Shown piece after piece: positions 48,146 to 55,982 of a DNA stretch of 64,000 nt. Every line of letters begins with the position of its first letter. The first letter of the stretch is position 1. The stretch covers positions 31,338 through 95,337 of the IMG/VR virus record IMGVR_UViG_3300035698_024877; one strand, written 5' to 3'. Both the position numbers and the translations under genes were made by a program. This stretch comes from a virus. The notes beneath the pieces were generated by a model, which worked only from the letters and a program-made list of their open reading frames with translations, ran no database searches and had not been told where the DNA came from.

Positions 48146-48243
48146 AAAAAGTAAAAAGCAGTAATTTTATGTATTCAAAGGATTTTATATGCCCTTGGTA
48201 CGATCACATTGTTATAAGAGCTAGTGTATATAGACTAACATAA
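48142..48243 (+). CDS. 33-aa peptide
   Basis: MKKVKSSNFMYSKDFICPWY..., ATGA overlap with the upstream gene. Basic. Low certainty because of length. Confidence 0.4.
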   Translation: MKKVKSSNFMYSKDFICPWYDHIVIRASVYRLT

Positions 48244-48254
48244 GAAGAATTAGA

Positions 48255-48485
48255 ATGAAATTTAAAGTTTTAAAAATAACTGCTTGGTCTTCAATAGATG
48301 TTGAAGCAGAAAGCTTGGATGTAGTAATGGACGAAGTAAAAAGAGTTTGTGGGATACGATTTTTTAATATTGTAAACCCAAAAACAGAAAGAATCCTTAT
48401 TATTAAAGCTGATGAGGTAAACGATTTTACTATGAAAGAATATAAAGGTTCAACAGCAGAATCAGCATATTTTAAAGGGAAATGA
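48255..48485 (+). CDS. hypothetical alpha/beta protein
   Basis: 76 aa, AAGAAGAA upstream. KFKVLKITAWSSIDVEAESL then DVVMDEVKRVCG, a small ferredoxin-like layout. Unrecognised. Confidence 0.55.
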   Translation: MKFKVLKITAWSSIDVEAESLDVVMDEVKRVCGIRFFNIVNPKTERILIIKADEVNDFTMKEYKGSTAESAYFKGK

Positions 48486-48525
48486 AAATGATTTATAATA
48501 ACCTTCATGTTGTTAAGAGGTAGAA

Positions 48526-48729
48526 ATGGCTTTTTTATCAAGTATAGGTAAAGACACTACTGATATAGAAATTGCGAACATGTGGACAGATGGTAATCCA
48601 AGTAAGATCCATTGTAGTAAATGTGGATGTCAATACAAAGCAAATACCGGTGGTATTATAGCAAGTGAGATGTGGCTAATATGGCATTGTAGTAAATGTA
48701 GCAGGAGGGATAAAAATGTTTATTCTTGA
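48526..48729 (+). CDS. zinc-ribbon protein
   Basis: 67 aa. HCSKCGCQY and HCSKCSRRD form a four-Cys ribbon 25 residues apart. AAGAGGTAG upstream. Confidence 0.6.
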   Translation: MAFLSSIGKDTTDIEIANMWTDGNPSKIHCSKCGCQYKANTGGIIASEMWLIWHCSKCSRRDKNVYS

Positions 48730-49060
48730 ACTAAATTGTATTTGTGATAAATGTCAAAATAGAGGCTGGTATAATGTTTACGTATCTACTGAAACTAGTG
48801 TGTCTGTTAGTTCAAAAAAGTGTGAAGTTTGTAAAGATTTTATTGGTGAGAAACATTTTTCTTTTGAAATATCTAAAGAACTTTGGACACATTTTCGTGA
48901 CGCTTTTCGTGATGCGTTTTTTAATGAGAATGACATAAATTTCCACAATAAAAAAGTGATAAAAGATTTATTTTGTTCTTCTTGTAGCGTTGACACTAAA
49001 TCAGTTAAAACAAAGTGGGAAGATATAGAGAAACTATTTAAAGAGGAGAAACAAAAATGA
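48716..49060 (+). CDS. Cys-rich hypothetical protein
   Basis: 114 aa, overlapping the previous gene by 14 bp. NCICDKCQNRGW, KCEVCKDFIG and FCSSCSVDTK form three Cys pairs. GGAGGG upstream. Probably metal-binding. Confidence 0.6.
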   Translation: MFILELNCICDKCQNRGWYNVYVSTETSVSVSSKKCEVCKDFIGEKHFSFEISKELWTHFRDAFRDAFFNENDINFHNKKVIKDLFCSSCSVDTKSVKTKWEDIEKLFKEEKQK

Positions 49061-49290
49061 GTAATGCAATAGTTGGTAGCTGTCCTCACTGTGGAGCACC
49101 TATTTATAGTCCATCAATGTGGCATGGGGTTTGCCCACCCCCTTCTTATAAAAGCTGTTTGTGTATTCCAACAGCAAAGCAATATAAAAATGTAACTACA
49201 ACAGGAGAAATATATGATAAAACTTCTAGTGTTGGAAATATTTTAAATATAGATAAGTTTGAAAAAATATTTAGAAAGGGGGTGTTATAA
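49057..49290 (+). CDS. Cys-containing hypothetical protein
   Basis: 77 aa. SCPHCGAPIYSPSMWHGVCP resembles a minimal zinc ribbon. ATGA overlap with the upstream gene. Confidence 0.6.
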   Translation: MSNAIVGSCPHCGAPIYSPSMWHGVCPPPSYKSCLCIPTAKQYKNVTTTGEIYDKTSSVGNILNIDKFEKIFRKGVL

Positions 49291-49291
49291 A

Positions 49292-49780
49292 TTGAAAGTT
49301 ATTACAGCAGTAGAAAATATACAAAGAGACACATTTAGAGATACTCCACAAGTCTTTTTAGCTGGCGGAATAACAAACTGTCCTGAATGGCAAGATGAGA
49401 TTATTAAACTTTTAGAGTATGTTCCATGTGGGGTGCTATTGAATCCTCGCAGAAAAAACTTTCCAATACATGATCCAAATGCATCTAAAGAACAAATTGA
49501 ATGGGAATTTAACGCACTAAACAATTGTGATGTTTTTTCAATATGGTTTAGTGGGGGAGAGTCTGTACAGCCAATATGTATGTATGAATTGGGTAGGCAC
49601 TTGGCGCTTAGAAGACCAAAAGAAATAATAATCGGTGTTGACAAAGATTATCTGCGAGTACAGGATGTTTATATTCAGACGGGACTGGTAAATGCAGAAC
49701 TTGCGAGTAGAATATCAAATAGTTTAGAAGATCATGCAGATAATATTTCACAATTTGTAGAAGCAAGATGTAATCCATAA
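49292..49780 (+). CDS. nucleoside 2-deoxyribosyltransferase-like protein
   Basis: 162 aa from TTG 49292, chosen because AAAGGGGGTG lies 8 bases upstream. QVFLAGGITNCPEWQDEIIK, LLNPRRKNFP, EQIEWEFNALNNCDVFSIWF and SVQPICMYELGRHL follow the nucleoside 2-deoxyribosyltransferase/DUF4406-like Rossmann pattern, with the catalytic-type Glu in a MYELG motif. Such enzymes exchange bases on deoxynucleosides; here it may serve nucleotide salvage or base modification. Confidence 0.7.
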   Translation: MKVITAVENIQRDTFRDTPQVFLAGGITNCPEWQDEIIKLLEYVPCGVLLNPRRKNFPIHDPNASKEQIEWEFNALNNCDVFSIWFSGGESVQPICMYELGRHLALRRPKEIIIGVDKDYLRVQDVYIQTGLVNAELASRISNSLEDHADNISQFVEARCNP

Positions 49781-49846
49781 TAGTAGTCTATACGGAGAAA
49801 GAAAGTATTATTGCTATAACAAAGATTGAAAAGGAGGTGATACAAA

Positions 49847-49969
49847 ATGGTAAAAAAGAAAAAAGTTACAAAAGACAAAAACATTGGTCGATTTTTCTGG
49901 AAAGAAGGAGATATTGAGATTATTCAACCTAAAACAAAGAAAAAAGCTACTAAGAAAACTAAAAGGTAG
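49847..49969 (+). CDS. small Lys-rich protein
   Basis: 40 aa, AAGGAGGTGA upstream (strong). Lys-rich ends with a short central segment (GRFFWKEGDIEII). Unrecognised. Confidence 0.55.
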   Translation: MVKKKKVTKDKNIGRFFWKEGDIEIIQPKTKKKATKKTKR

Positions 49970-50009
49970 TTTATATGAATAAAATTAGCTATTTTAAAGG
50001 GGGTTTAAT

Positions 50010-50213
50010 ATGAGCGTACCATATTTTGGGAAAGTGTTTTCTACTTACGAAGATAGATTACATTTATACATTAGCTTGTCTTTGTCTAGATGGTATATCT
50101 TACCTGTTGTGGCTCTTCATTTTGATGAGGTGTTTTTGTTAAGAAATATTACTATTGAATTATCTTTCCTTTGTTTTTGTTCTTCCCTCCATTTTTACAC
50201 AAAATATAATTAA
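50010..50213 (+). CDS. hypothetical aromatic-rich protein
   Basis: 67 aa, AAAGGGGGT upstream. Strand-rich with alternating hydrophobics (LHLYISLSLSRWYILPVVAL), related in style to family D. Confidence 0.5.
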   Translation: MSVPYFGKVFSTYEDRLHLYISLSLSRWYILPVVALHFDEVFLLRNITIELSFLCFCSSLHFYTKYN

Positions 50214-50225
50214 CAAGGAGGGATC

Positions 50226-50645
50226 ATGGAAGATTGGAAAGGAACGCCGGAAGAGTTAGATCGTTACAGACAGGATCAGCTTAAAAAAGAAACAAGAGAA
50301 ACTATCAAAGGCACTACTTTTGAAAATCCTCCTGGACCACCTCCTGGTGTTCCAACAATTATTACTAATATAATAGAATGCAAAATTACACCAGATAAGA
50401 AACCCCCAGAAATAAGGAAAAAAATATTTTATCTATCTCGCCATGATATAGAAGCATTATTTTTGAAAATGGTTGATATTGGTATTGAGTGGGATGTACC
50501 AGAAAACTTTGAAATAGTGAGCGTTTACTATGAAAATATGACAGATTGTTTTGGAGTGGTTTTAAAAAGCGATGCTTTTGAAGAAGTAGCAGAGGGAGCT
50601 TGCTATCCAATTGATCAAAGTAAAAGATGGATAAATTCAAAATAA
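50226..50645 (+). CDS. hypothetical protein
   Basis: 139 aa, AAGGAGGGATC upstream. A Pro-rich linker (NPPGPPPGVPTII) joins a charged N-terminal helix to an alpha/beta C-terminal domain. Its position just before terL makes a packaging role conceivable, but no small-terminase helix-turn-helix is visible. Confidence 0.55.
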   Translation: MEDWKGTPEELDRYRQDQLKKETRETIKGTTFENPPGPPPGVPTIITNIIECKITPDKKPPEIRKKIFYLSRHDIEALFLKMVDIGIEWDVPENFEIVSVYYENMTDCFGVVLKSDAFEEVAEGACYPIDQSKRWINSK

Positions 50646-50654
50646 GGAAAAATA

Positions 50655-50816
50655 ATGAGCATTGCGAATATCAATGAAAAGTTAAGTCGTTGCCCTGGTT
50701 GTGGTGGAGCAAAAGTACAAACTAATAATAATGGTATAAAGGTTATTTGTCCCGTTTGTAAAGGAACAGGGATAGACCCTACTTGCCGTCGTTGGGGGAC
50801 ATGGAGTTGTGAATAA
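50655..50816 (+). CDS. DnaJ-type zinc-knuckle protein
   Basis: 53 aa. CPGCGGAKV and CPVCKGTGI are CxxCxG-type knuckles as in the DnaJ central zinc domain, here as a stand-alone protein. Ends 6 bp before terL. Confidence 0.6.
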   Translation: MSIANINEKLSRCPGCGGAKVQTNNNGIKVICPVCKGTGIDPTCRRWGTWSCE

Positions 50817-50822
50817 TAATAG

Positions 50823-52379
50823 ATGGATAATCACCAAGTAGAGTTAGAAAAAAAATTACAAGCAGAACATGAGAATAATAGAAGAACACTTTCAGAAACT
50901 GAACAGAAATATGTTTTAGATTTTACCAAGTACTTTTTAGAGTTTCCTCCAAAGACAGATGATGAATTATTTGATTATATTTGGTTAGTTCTTGGTGTAA
51001 AAATTCCAAGAGATGTTCACCCAGATTTTTCTGAACACCAAGCGCCATTTACTGCTATTTCAGATTTGTTTTTTGAACGTGTTTCTTCAGGTCTTCTTTT
51101 TGCCAATAGAAGTGGTGGAAAGACATTTGATTCTTCTATTCTTGACCACTTAAATTTCGAATTCAAACCTAACTGTGAAATCACTCATGCTGGAGCTACA
51201 AGAGATCAAGCTACTCGTGGGCATTTTTATTTTACATCTTTTTATGACGATAATGAGGTTTTAAATAAAGGGCTTGCTTCAGATCCTACCAAAAATGAAA
51301 TTCATCACGTAAATAAATCTTGGTATCATGTTATTACTGGTAGCAAAAAAGGTTTGCGTTCTGGTCATCCACATAAAAATGTTATTGATGAAATTGATGA
51401 GATGGATTGGGACGTATTGCAAACCGGCGTAGCTATGGCTATGTCTTCTCAAGATGGTAAAATATTAGGGCAAAATATATTTACTTCTACAAGACAACAC
51501 GCTGATGGTCCAATGAATAGGCTTCTTAGTGAGGCTAGTGAAAAGAATATATCAGTTTATCAATGGAATATATTTACTTCAGTTGAGAAATGCACTAGAG
51601 AGTGTTTCGGGGATAAAAATTTTGGTGATTGCCCAGCTCATTTTAGGTGCGAGGGAAAAGCACACCAAAGCAATGGCTTTTATAAAATACAAGACTTTAT
51701 AACAAAAGCTCTTGAACATGATGACCATGTTTGGAGAGCTGAATGGTTAAATGAAACGCCATCGGGTGAGGTTTTGGTTTATGGTTGTTGGAACCCCCAA
51801 GTGCATGAAATTCCACCAGAAAAAGAATTCGCAATACCAGACGATTGGCAAGTAGTATCAGCAATAGATTTTGGTTCAAGTCCAGGGCACCCATTTGTTT
51901 ATGCTAAAGCTGCAATAAGTCCTGATGGATACTGGTTTTGGTTTTATGAGTATTATAATGAGGGAGATCTACTATCTAATCATGCTAAAAACATTAAAGC
52001 ATCTCCTAAATATAAATTTGGTGAGTACTGCTTTTCTGACCATGATGCGCAAGATAGAAAAGAGTTACAAGCTCCTCCAAATACAGTGATGACTTTGCTC
52101 GCTAAAAAAGATGTACGAATGGGCATTGATAAAGTTAATAGCCTATTGCAAGTTATAAATGGGCGATCAAAGATGTACTTTTTTAAAAGTAAAGTTCCAA
52201 ATATAATTAGAGAAATGCAACTGTATGCATGGCCACAAACTCCAGATGGAAAGCCAAGCAAAGAAGGCAATCCGCTTAAACTAAATGATCACGGACCAGA
52301 TTTATTGCGCTACGCTACATTTACATGGCTAACTAAAGGCCCACCAAAGATTTGGATGGGACATGGTAAAGGAATATAA
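50823..52379 (+). CDS. terL: large terminase subunit
   Basis: 518 aa. Walker A-like ANRSGGKT (94-101), Walker B NVIDEIDEMD (about 186-195), coupling motif TSTRQHADGP (221-230). The C-terminal RNase H-like nuclease has AIDFGSSPGHP (Asp349), FSDHDAQDR (about 405) and a last acidic motif NDHGPDLLRY near 500. A four-Cys insertion (Cys257, 261, 270, 276) between the domains may bind zinc. Motor of DNA packaging, cutting concatemers at the portal. The last gene of the rightward half. Confidence 0.92.
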   Translation: MDNHQVELEKKLQAEHENNRRTLSETEQKYVLDFTKYFLEFPPKTDDELFDYIWLVLGVKIPRDVHPDFSEHQAPFTAISDLFFERVSSGLLFANRSGGKTFDSSILDHLNFEFKPNCEITHAGATRDQATRGHFYFTSFYDDNEVLNKGLASDPTKNEIHHVNKSWYHVITGSKKGLRSGHPHKNVIDEIDEMDWDVLQTGVAMAMSSQDGKILGQNIFTSTRQHADGPMNRLLSEASEKNISVYQWNIFTSVEKCTRECFGDKNFGDCPAHFRCEGKAHQSNGFYKIQDFITKALEHDDHVWRAEWLNETPSGEVLVYGCWNPQVHEIPPEKEFAIPDDWQVVSAIDFGSSPGHPFVYAKAAISPDGYWFWFYEYYNEGDLLSNHAKNIKASPKYKFGEYCFSDHDAQDRKELQAPPNTVMTLLAKKDVRMGIDKVNSLLQVINGRSKMYFFKSKVPNIIREMQLYAWPQTPDGKPSKEGNPLKLNDHGPDLLRYATFTWLTKGPPKIWMGHGKGI

Positions 52380-52384
52380 CAGAA

Positions 52385-52406
52385 CTATGCATTTTACAAA
52401 GCATAG
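52385..52406. terminator. bidirectional hairpin between terL and tnpB
   Basis: CTATGC-N10-GCATAG lies between the converging genes and over the tnpB stop, with CTTTCTT after it on the + strand. It could stop transcripts from both sides, and on the - strand it could also be the 3'-terminal stem of a TnpB guide RNA. Confidence 0.5.
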
Positions 52407-53467
52407 CTTTCTTGTATCGGATCTGTAAGTTCCGATAATATAAATCGATTCAAGATATTTAAAGATGCATTAAAATCAGCATCCAAAGTATAATCACAAC
52501 TCTTACACTTAAATAACTCACCATTACGATTTTCCTTATGAATACTTCCGCATTTACTACACATTTGTGAAGTATAAGCAGGATTAACTTTATGAATATG
52601 GACACCAGATTCTTCACAAGTTAAATCTAACCTACTGAGGAAATATGAATAAACCCATCTCTGAAGTTTGTTCATAAACTTCTTATTTATTTTACCTTTA
52701 CTATTCTTCTTTACATTTTTAAGATTCTCAACTACAAGGACTTTAAGATTATTAAAAGGAAGCTTCTTAATCTCTTTATTTATATAATTGTTTCTTTCTA
52801 TTAAAGCTCTTTTGAAAGCTTTACTACCTTGTAACTTATTAGAAATCTTCTTTATCTTCTTTTCTAATTCTGTTCCTATCATTTGATTTTCAGAAGTAAC
52901 TGCTAATTTCTTATACCCACAATCTAAACCAATTGTTTTTCCTTCTTGTTTTAAATGAGCTTCCTTTTTAAAATAAACATCAAGAAAAATATTATTATCT
53001 ACTATTCTGACTCTCCCACACTGTTTTAGTTTCCAACCGTTTTTAATAAATTTATTGAAATGTTTATGCTTTTTAGATGGGAGATAAATACTTTTTCCTA
53101 ATCCTAAACTATTAAACTTAATCCACAAATCGAAGCTATTTTCACCTTCGATAATACTTATAAATCTACTATCAAGCTCAAAAGATTGTTTTCTAAAAAC
53201 TGGTTTAGTTTTCTTCTTTCTTTTTCTTTGAGATTTAACAATACTTAAAGCTTGTTTTGCAGAGCATTGTATTCCAGCAGCAGATAAACTAGTTTCTACT
53301 TGATCTGTAATGGTATTATCTACAAACTTCCCTGAAAATTGTTGTTCTTCCCATAATATATCAATGAACTTATTAACGCAAAAAGAATACTCTTGAAGAA
53401 AGTTTTTAAGAATATTTAACTTCTCTGTATTAGCAGCCTTTAAATTTATTGTAGATTTTCTAATCAT
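52394..53467 (-). CDS. tnpB: TnpB RNA-guided nuclease
   Basis: 357 aa. RuvC-like motifs are complete: TIGLDCGYKKLAV (Asp182), VLVVENLKNV (Glu247), DYTLDADFNAS (Asp329/331), with the zinc finger CSKCG ... CKSC (303-324) between motifs II and III. The catalytic set is intact, so this is unlike the nuclease-dead TnpB derivatives used as repressors. TnpB enzymes cut DNA next to a short TAM using an omega RNA derived from the element's 3' end. No tnpA transposase is present. Starts in an ATGA overlap with the 53464 gene. Confidence 0.9.
   Translation of the reverse strand: MIRKSTINLKAANTEKLNILKNFLQEYSFCVNKFIDILWEEQQFSGKFVDNTITDQVETSLSAAGIQCSAKQALSIVKSQRKRKKKTKPVFRKQSFELDSRFISIIEGENSFDLWIKFNSLGLGKSIYLPSKKHKHFNKFIKNGWKLKQCGRVRIVDNNIFLDVYFKKEAHLKQEGKTIGLDCGYKKLAVTSENQMIGTELEKKIKKISNKLQGSKAFKRALIERNNYINKEIKKLPFNNLKVLVVENLKNVKKNSKGKINKKFMNKLQRWVYSYFLSRLDLTCEESGVHIHKVNPAYTSQMCSKCGSIHKENRNGELFKCKSCDYTLDADFNASLNILNRFILSELTDPIQESYAL
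52415..52437 (-). ncRNA. hairpin in tnpB 3' end, omega-RNA candidate
   Basis: TATCGGA and TCCGATA pair within the last 45 bases of tnpB, just before the terminal CTATGC hairpin. Overlap of guide-RNA structure with the 3' coding end is typical of IS200/IS605-type TnpB genes. The guide would then lie in terL 3' sequence. Confidence 0.4.
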
Positions 53468-53616
53468 AGTATTTTATGCTTTGTTAAGTAAATAGTTCCC
53501 TTTGCTAATAAGAATTTTGGGTGTCTTGGACAATTAAAATTAAGTGTTCCCCTGATACTACGTAACCACCTACAAGTGTAGCAAATATAATAGCCGTTAT
53601 ATGCTGCTGCTTTCAT
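53464..53616 (-). CDS. small basic Cys-containing protein
   Basis: 50 aa, AAAAGGAGAAAT upstream. YYICYTCRWLRS and FNCPRHPKF give a CxxC...C-x2-H site. Its stop overlaps tnpB, so its C-terminus may have been reshaped by the insertion of tnpB. Confidence 0.55.
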   Translation of the reverse strand: MKAAAYNGYYICYTCRWLRSIRGTLNFNCPRHPKFLLAKGTIYLTKHKIL

Positions 53617-53618
53617 TT

Positions 53619-53810
53619 TTATTTCTCCTTTTTATGTATACAATTATTACCATGATGTTTAAATAATATTCCTTCATTAGAAGCAAAGCTTTTAATACCA
53701 CACTCTGGGCATTCATAATATGCACTACATTTTCGACGGCTTTTTAATTTTAAGATTGTTTTTAAGCAGACTTTTGCAATCGCATAATGAACCATATCCA
53801 TTATTTTCAT
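53619..53810 (-). CDS. zinc-finger protein
   Basis: 63 aa from ATG 53810 (GAAGGAGAGA upstream). KCSAYYECPECGIKSFASNE ... HHGNNCIHKKEK is a C2-type finger with a further HH...C. Probably nucleic-acid binding. Confidence 0.6.
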   Translation of the reverse strand: MKIMDMVHYAIAKVCLKTILKLKSRRKCSAYYECPECGIKSFASNEGILFKHHGNNCIHKKEK

Positions 53811-53811
53811 C

Positions 53812-54054
53812 TTAATCTCTCCTTCCATAATTTCGAAAAGTCTCAACATCCCCAAAACAAAAACTAAGATACTCTTCATCACATCCACAATCTTCGAGAA
53901 ATTTGACAAGCCCCTCTTCAGTGCTGTAAAAGTACTTTATACCTATCTGATAAGCGATGTTCATTGCAACACATCTCACGTCTGCATAGCTTGGGTACTG
54001 ATCTATTTCTGATTTTAGTATTGCCTTAATATCTTTGATCTCATTATCAGTCAT
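53812..54054 (-). CDS. hypothetical protein
   Basis: 80 aa from ATG 54054, chosen over an upstream in-frame ATG because AAGGGAAAG precedes it and it overlaps the 54051 gene by ATGA. Acidic; GLVKFLEDCGCDEEYLSFCF near the end. Confidence 0.6.
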   Translation of the reverse strand: MTDNEIKDIKAILKSEIDQYPSYADVRCVAMNIAYQIGIKYFYSTEEGLVKFLEDCGCDEEYLSFCFGDVETFRNYGRRD

Positions 54055-54200
54055 TTGCTTTCCCTTTTCTTTTTTTTCTTGCAATTTCTTTTTCGTGGCT
54101 TTTTCCATCTAAAAATCCCAAAACATAACAACAGCACCAGATTATTATTGATCCAATAACTACTACATAACCACTCAAACCCGTAAAAATATTTTCCATC
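54051..54200 (-). CDS. 49-aa protein with hydrophobic stretch
   Basis: AGGAGGAGAAAG directly before ATG 54200 is one of the strongest ribosome binding sites on this strand. NLVLLLCFGIFRW is hydrophobic and the tail is strongly basic (KKPRKRNCKKKKKR). The stop overlaps the next start by ATGA. Confidence 0.5.
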   Translation of the reverse strand, partial: DGKYFYGFEWLCSSYWINNNLVLLLCFGIFRWKKPRKRNCKKKKKRESK

Positions 54201-54230
54201 TTTCTCCTCCTTTATTCCTTTTAAGTTATT

Positions 54231-54316
54231 GGCTCCGAGGGCAGGAATCGAACCTGCAATGCGATTTCTCGCGGTGCGTTAACAGCGCACTGTTATACCA
54301 TTTAACGACCTCGGAA
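54231..54316 (-). tRNA. tRNA with GUU anticodon and long variable arm
   Basis: Acceptor TCCGAGG/CCTCGGA, encoded discriminator G and CCA. D arm GTTA...TAAC, anticodon arm GTGCG-CTGTTAA-CGCAC (GUU, Asn), T arm GCAGG-TTCGATT-CCTGC. Unusually, 16 nt separate the anticodon and T stems and form a hairpin (GCGA-GAAA-TCGC), as in class II tRNAs (Ser, Leu, Tyr), whereas tRNA-Asn normally has about 5 nt. Confidence 0.85.
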
Positions 54317-54323
54317 TAATTAA

Positions 54324-54479
54324 TTATTTTACTTGTGCCCATCTTACTTCTGAACCTTCAATAATAGCAACTGTCCACACTAAATCTTTAAGAATGATTT
54401 TGTTTCCTTTAGTTTTAATGCTAGATGCGTTATGATATGTTTTTATTTCACCATCTTTAAATTTTACTATCACTGCCAT
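54324..54479 (-). CDS. hypothetical beta-strand protein
   Basis: 51 aa from ATG 54479 (AAGAGGAAC upstream). Reads VIVKFKDGEIKTYHNASSIK, a small strand pair seen in phage proteins. Unrecognised. Confidence 0.55.
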   Translation of the reverse strand: MAVIVKFKDGEIKTYHNASSIKTKGNKIILKDLVWTVAIIEGSEVRWAQVK

Positions 54480-54507
54480 TATTTGTTCCTCTTGTGTAAT
54501 TAATGTT

Positions 54508-54723
54508 TTACTTTTTCTTTTTGGTTTTTTTATTTTCTTTTTTAACTTTTTTATCAGTATCAATATCAAAGTCCTCTTGAATAAAATAAAAAAACTTGCT
54601 TTTTATTTTTTCTTTGTTTTGCATTTCAGTAACTAATTCCCAAAAGTCATTAGAAGACTTAATTTTTTTAGTGATTCTTTCACGTGGGGGTAAAGTTAAA
54701 GTCCGCCTGTATAAAGAATGCAT
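54508..54723 (-). CDS. basic hypothetical protein
   Basis: 71 aa, GGGAGTAAATA upstream. Lys-rich C-terminus (KKVKKENKKTKKKK). Unrecognised. Confidence 0.5.
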   Translation of the reverse strand: MHSLYRRTLTLPPRERITKKIKSSNDFWELVTEMQNKEKIKSKFFYFIQEDFDIDTDKKVKKENKKTKKKK

Positions 54724-54747
54724 TATTTACTCCCTTTATAAAGGTTC

Positions 54748-55386
54748 TTATTTATCTTTAGCCATTTCATCTTTAAAGTTGGTTTCTAGTACTTCTAAAA
54801 AGCCATGAACTATTCCAGAAGTATAGATAAGATATTCAAAGTTTGGTTCTATAGCATCTTCTTTATAACCATGACCTACTTTTTTATTTTCAGCTATAAG
54901 ATGATCCCTTTTAATTAATGCCATAGCAATGTCTGAATGACCTTGTTCTACCCCACCAAATAAACGCTTATTCTCCATAGAATGGTCTGTAGAATTAGTG
55001 AGTTTCTTTTTGTAATACTGTAATTGGCTTTTTTGATAGCGTATTTTGCTATCAAGTCTTCTTCTTCTTTCTATTTCACCTGTTATTTTTTTCACTCTAT
55101 CCGACCTCCTTTTGTCTGATATTTTTGCTTTGATCTTTTTTATTTTAACCATTTTTTCTTTATCACACCAAGGACAATAAAAATGATCGCCCTCATGATG
55201 ATTTGTCCATTCTTTAAACCCTGTATGTGTGTTTCCATATCCAATCATTTCTGCTGCTTCTACATCAAACTCAATACACCTTGCTAATGATATAGGCTTT
55301 TTATAGCTTATCATTTTGCTACCGCATTCGCATGGAACGGTGTAATATATCTTGCCTTTGCTGTCAATTTTTTGAATTGCAATCAT
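54748..55386 (-). CDS. zinc-site protein with helical core
   Basis: 212 aa. CECGSKM near the start and FYCPWCDKE at about 71 give two Cys pairs; between 85 and 130 is a strongly basic coiled coil (RRSDRVKKITGEIERRRRLD). The C-terminal part is helical. Unrecognised. Confidence 0.6.
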   Translation of the reverse strand: MIAIQKIDSKGKIYYTVPCECGSKMISYKKPISLARCIEFDVEAAEMIGYGNTHTGFKEWTNHHEGDHFYCPWCDKEKMVKIKKIKAKISDKRRSDRVKKITGEIERRRRLDSKIRYQKSQLQYYKKKLTNSTDHSMENKRLFGGVEQGHSDIAMALIKRDHLIAENKKVGHGYKEDAIEPNFEYLIYTSGIVHGFLEVLETNFKDEMAKDK

Positions 55387-55387
55387 T

Positions 55388-55657
55388 TTATTTTTCCTTT
55401 AAAGCTTCTTTATAAACAGCTTCCACTTCGTCATGAAGATGGCGAGATAGCCTTTTCACTTCTTTTGCATACTCATTGAGCTCTTCTGTTTGTTTTTCAA
55501 GTTCCTCTAAAAGCGCAATAATCTCTTCATTGTTTTTTTGTATCTCTTTATGTATCTCTTTATGTATCTCCACTGTAGTATACACAATAAATATAAAAAC
55601 AGCAAGAGATATTATTAGAAATGCAGCAAACAACCAGTTTTCAGTTCTTTTTTTCAT
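55388..55657 (-). CDS. membrane-anchored coiled-coil protein
   Basis: 89 aa: N-terminal transmembrane helix (LFAAFLIISLAVFIFIVY), then a long acidic coiled coil (EIHKEIHKEIQKNNEEIIAL). The topology is like inner-membrane spanin subunits, but no outer partner is recognisable nearby. The IHKE repeat is mirrored by a 12-bp DNA repeat. Confidence 0.6.
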   Translation of the reverse strand: MKKRTENWLFAAFLIISLAVFIFIVYTTVEIHKEIHKEIQKNNEEIIALLEELEKQTEELNEYAKEVKRLSRHLHDEVEAVYKEALKEK

Positions 55658-55962
55658 TTTAATAACTCCTTGTAGCCAATATCTCTAAATATTAGCCTTA
55701 ATTTTTCAGAAAGCAATTCTGATTTAAAAAATAATCTACAGAGTTTACGACAATACCACCTGAATGCTTTTTCTAAGTATCTGAATGTTTTTTCAAATCC
55801 GATGAAACCTGAGATACAAAAACCACCACTTAAAATATTCATTAAAACAATCCACGTTGGGATTTTGCTTATTATACCAAAAATACCAGCTACTATAGCA
55901 AATAATCCAACAATTAAGACACCCACTTGCCATTTTGTTTTGTCTTTTAAATACTCTTTCAT
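55654..55962 (-). CDS. two-pass membrane protein
   Basis: 102 aa. Hydrophobic helices at about 12-32 and 36-54; basic amphipathic C-terminus (YLEKAFRWYCRKLCRLFF). AAAAGGAGAA upstream. ATGA-type overlap with the next gene. Confidence 0.6.
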   Translation of the reverse strand: MKEYLKDKTKWQVGVLIVGLFAIVAGIFGIISKIPTWIVLMNILSGGFCISGFIGFEKTFRYLEKAFRWYCRKLCRLFFKSELLSEKLRLIFRDIGYKELLK

Positions 55963-55982
55963 TTTTATAATTCTCCTTTTAA

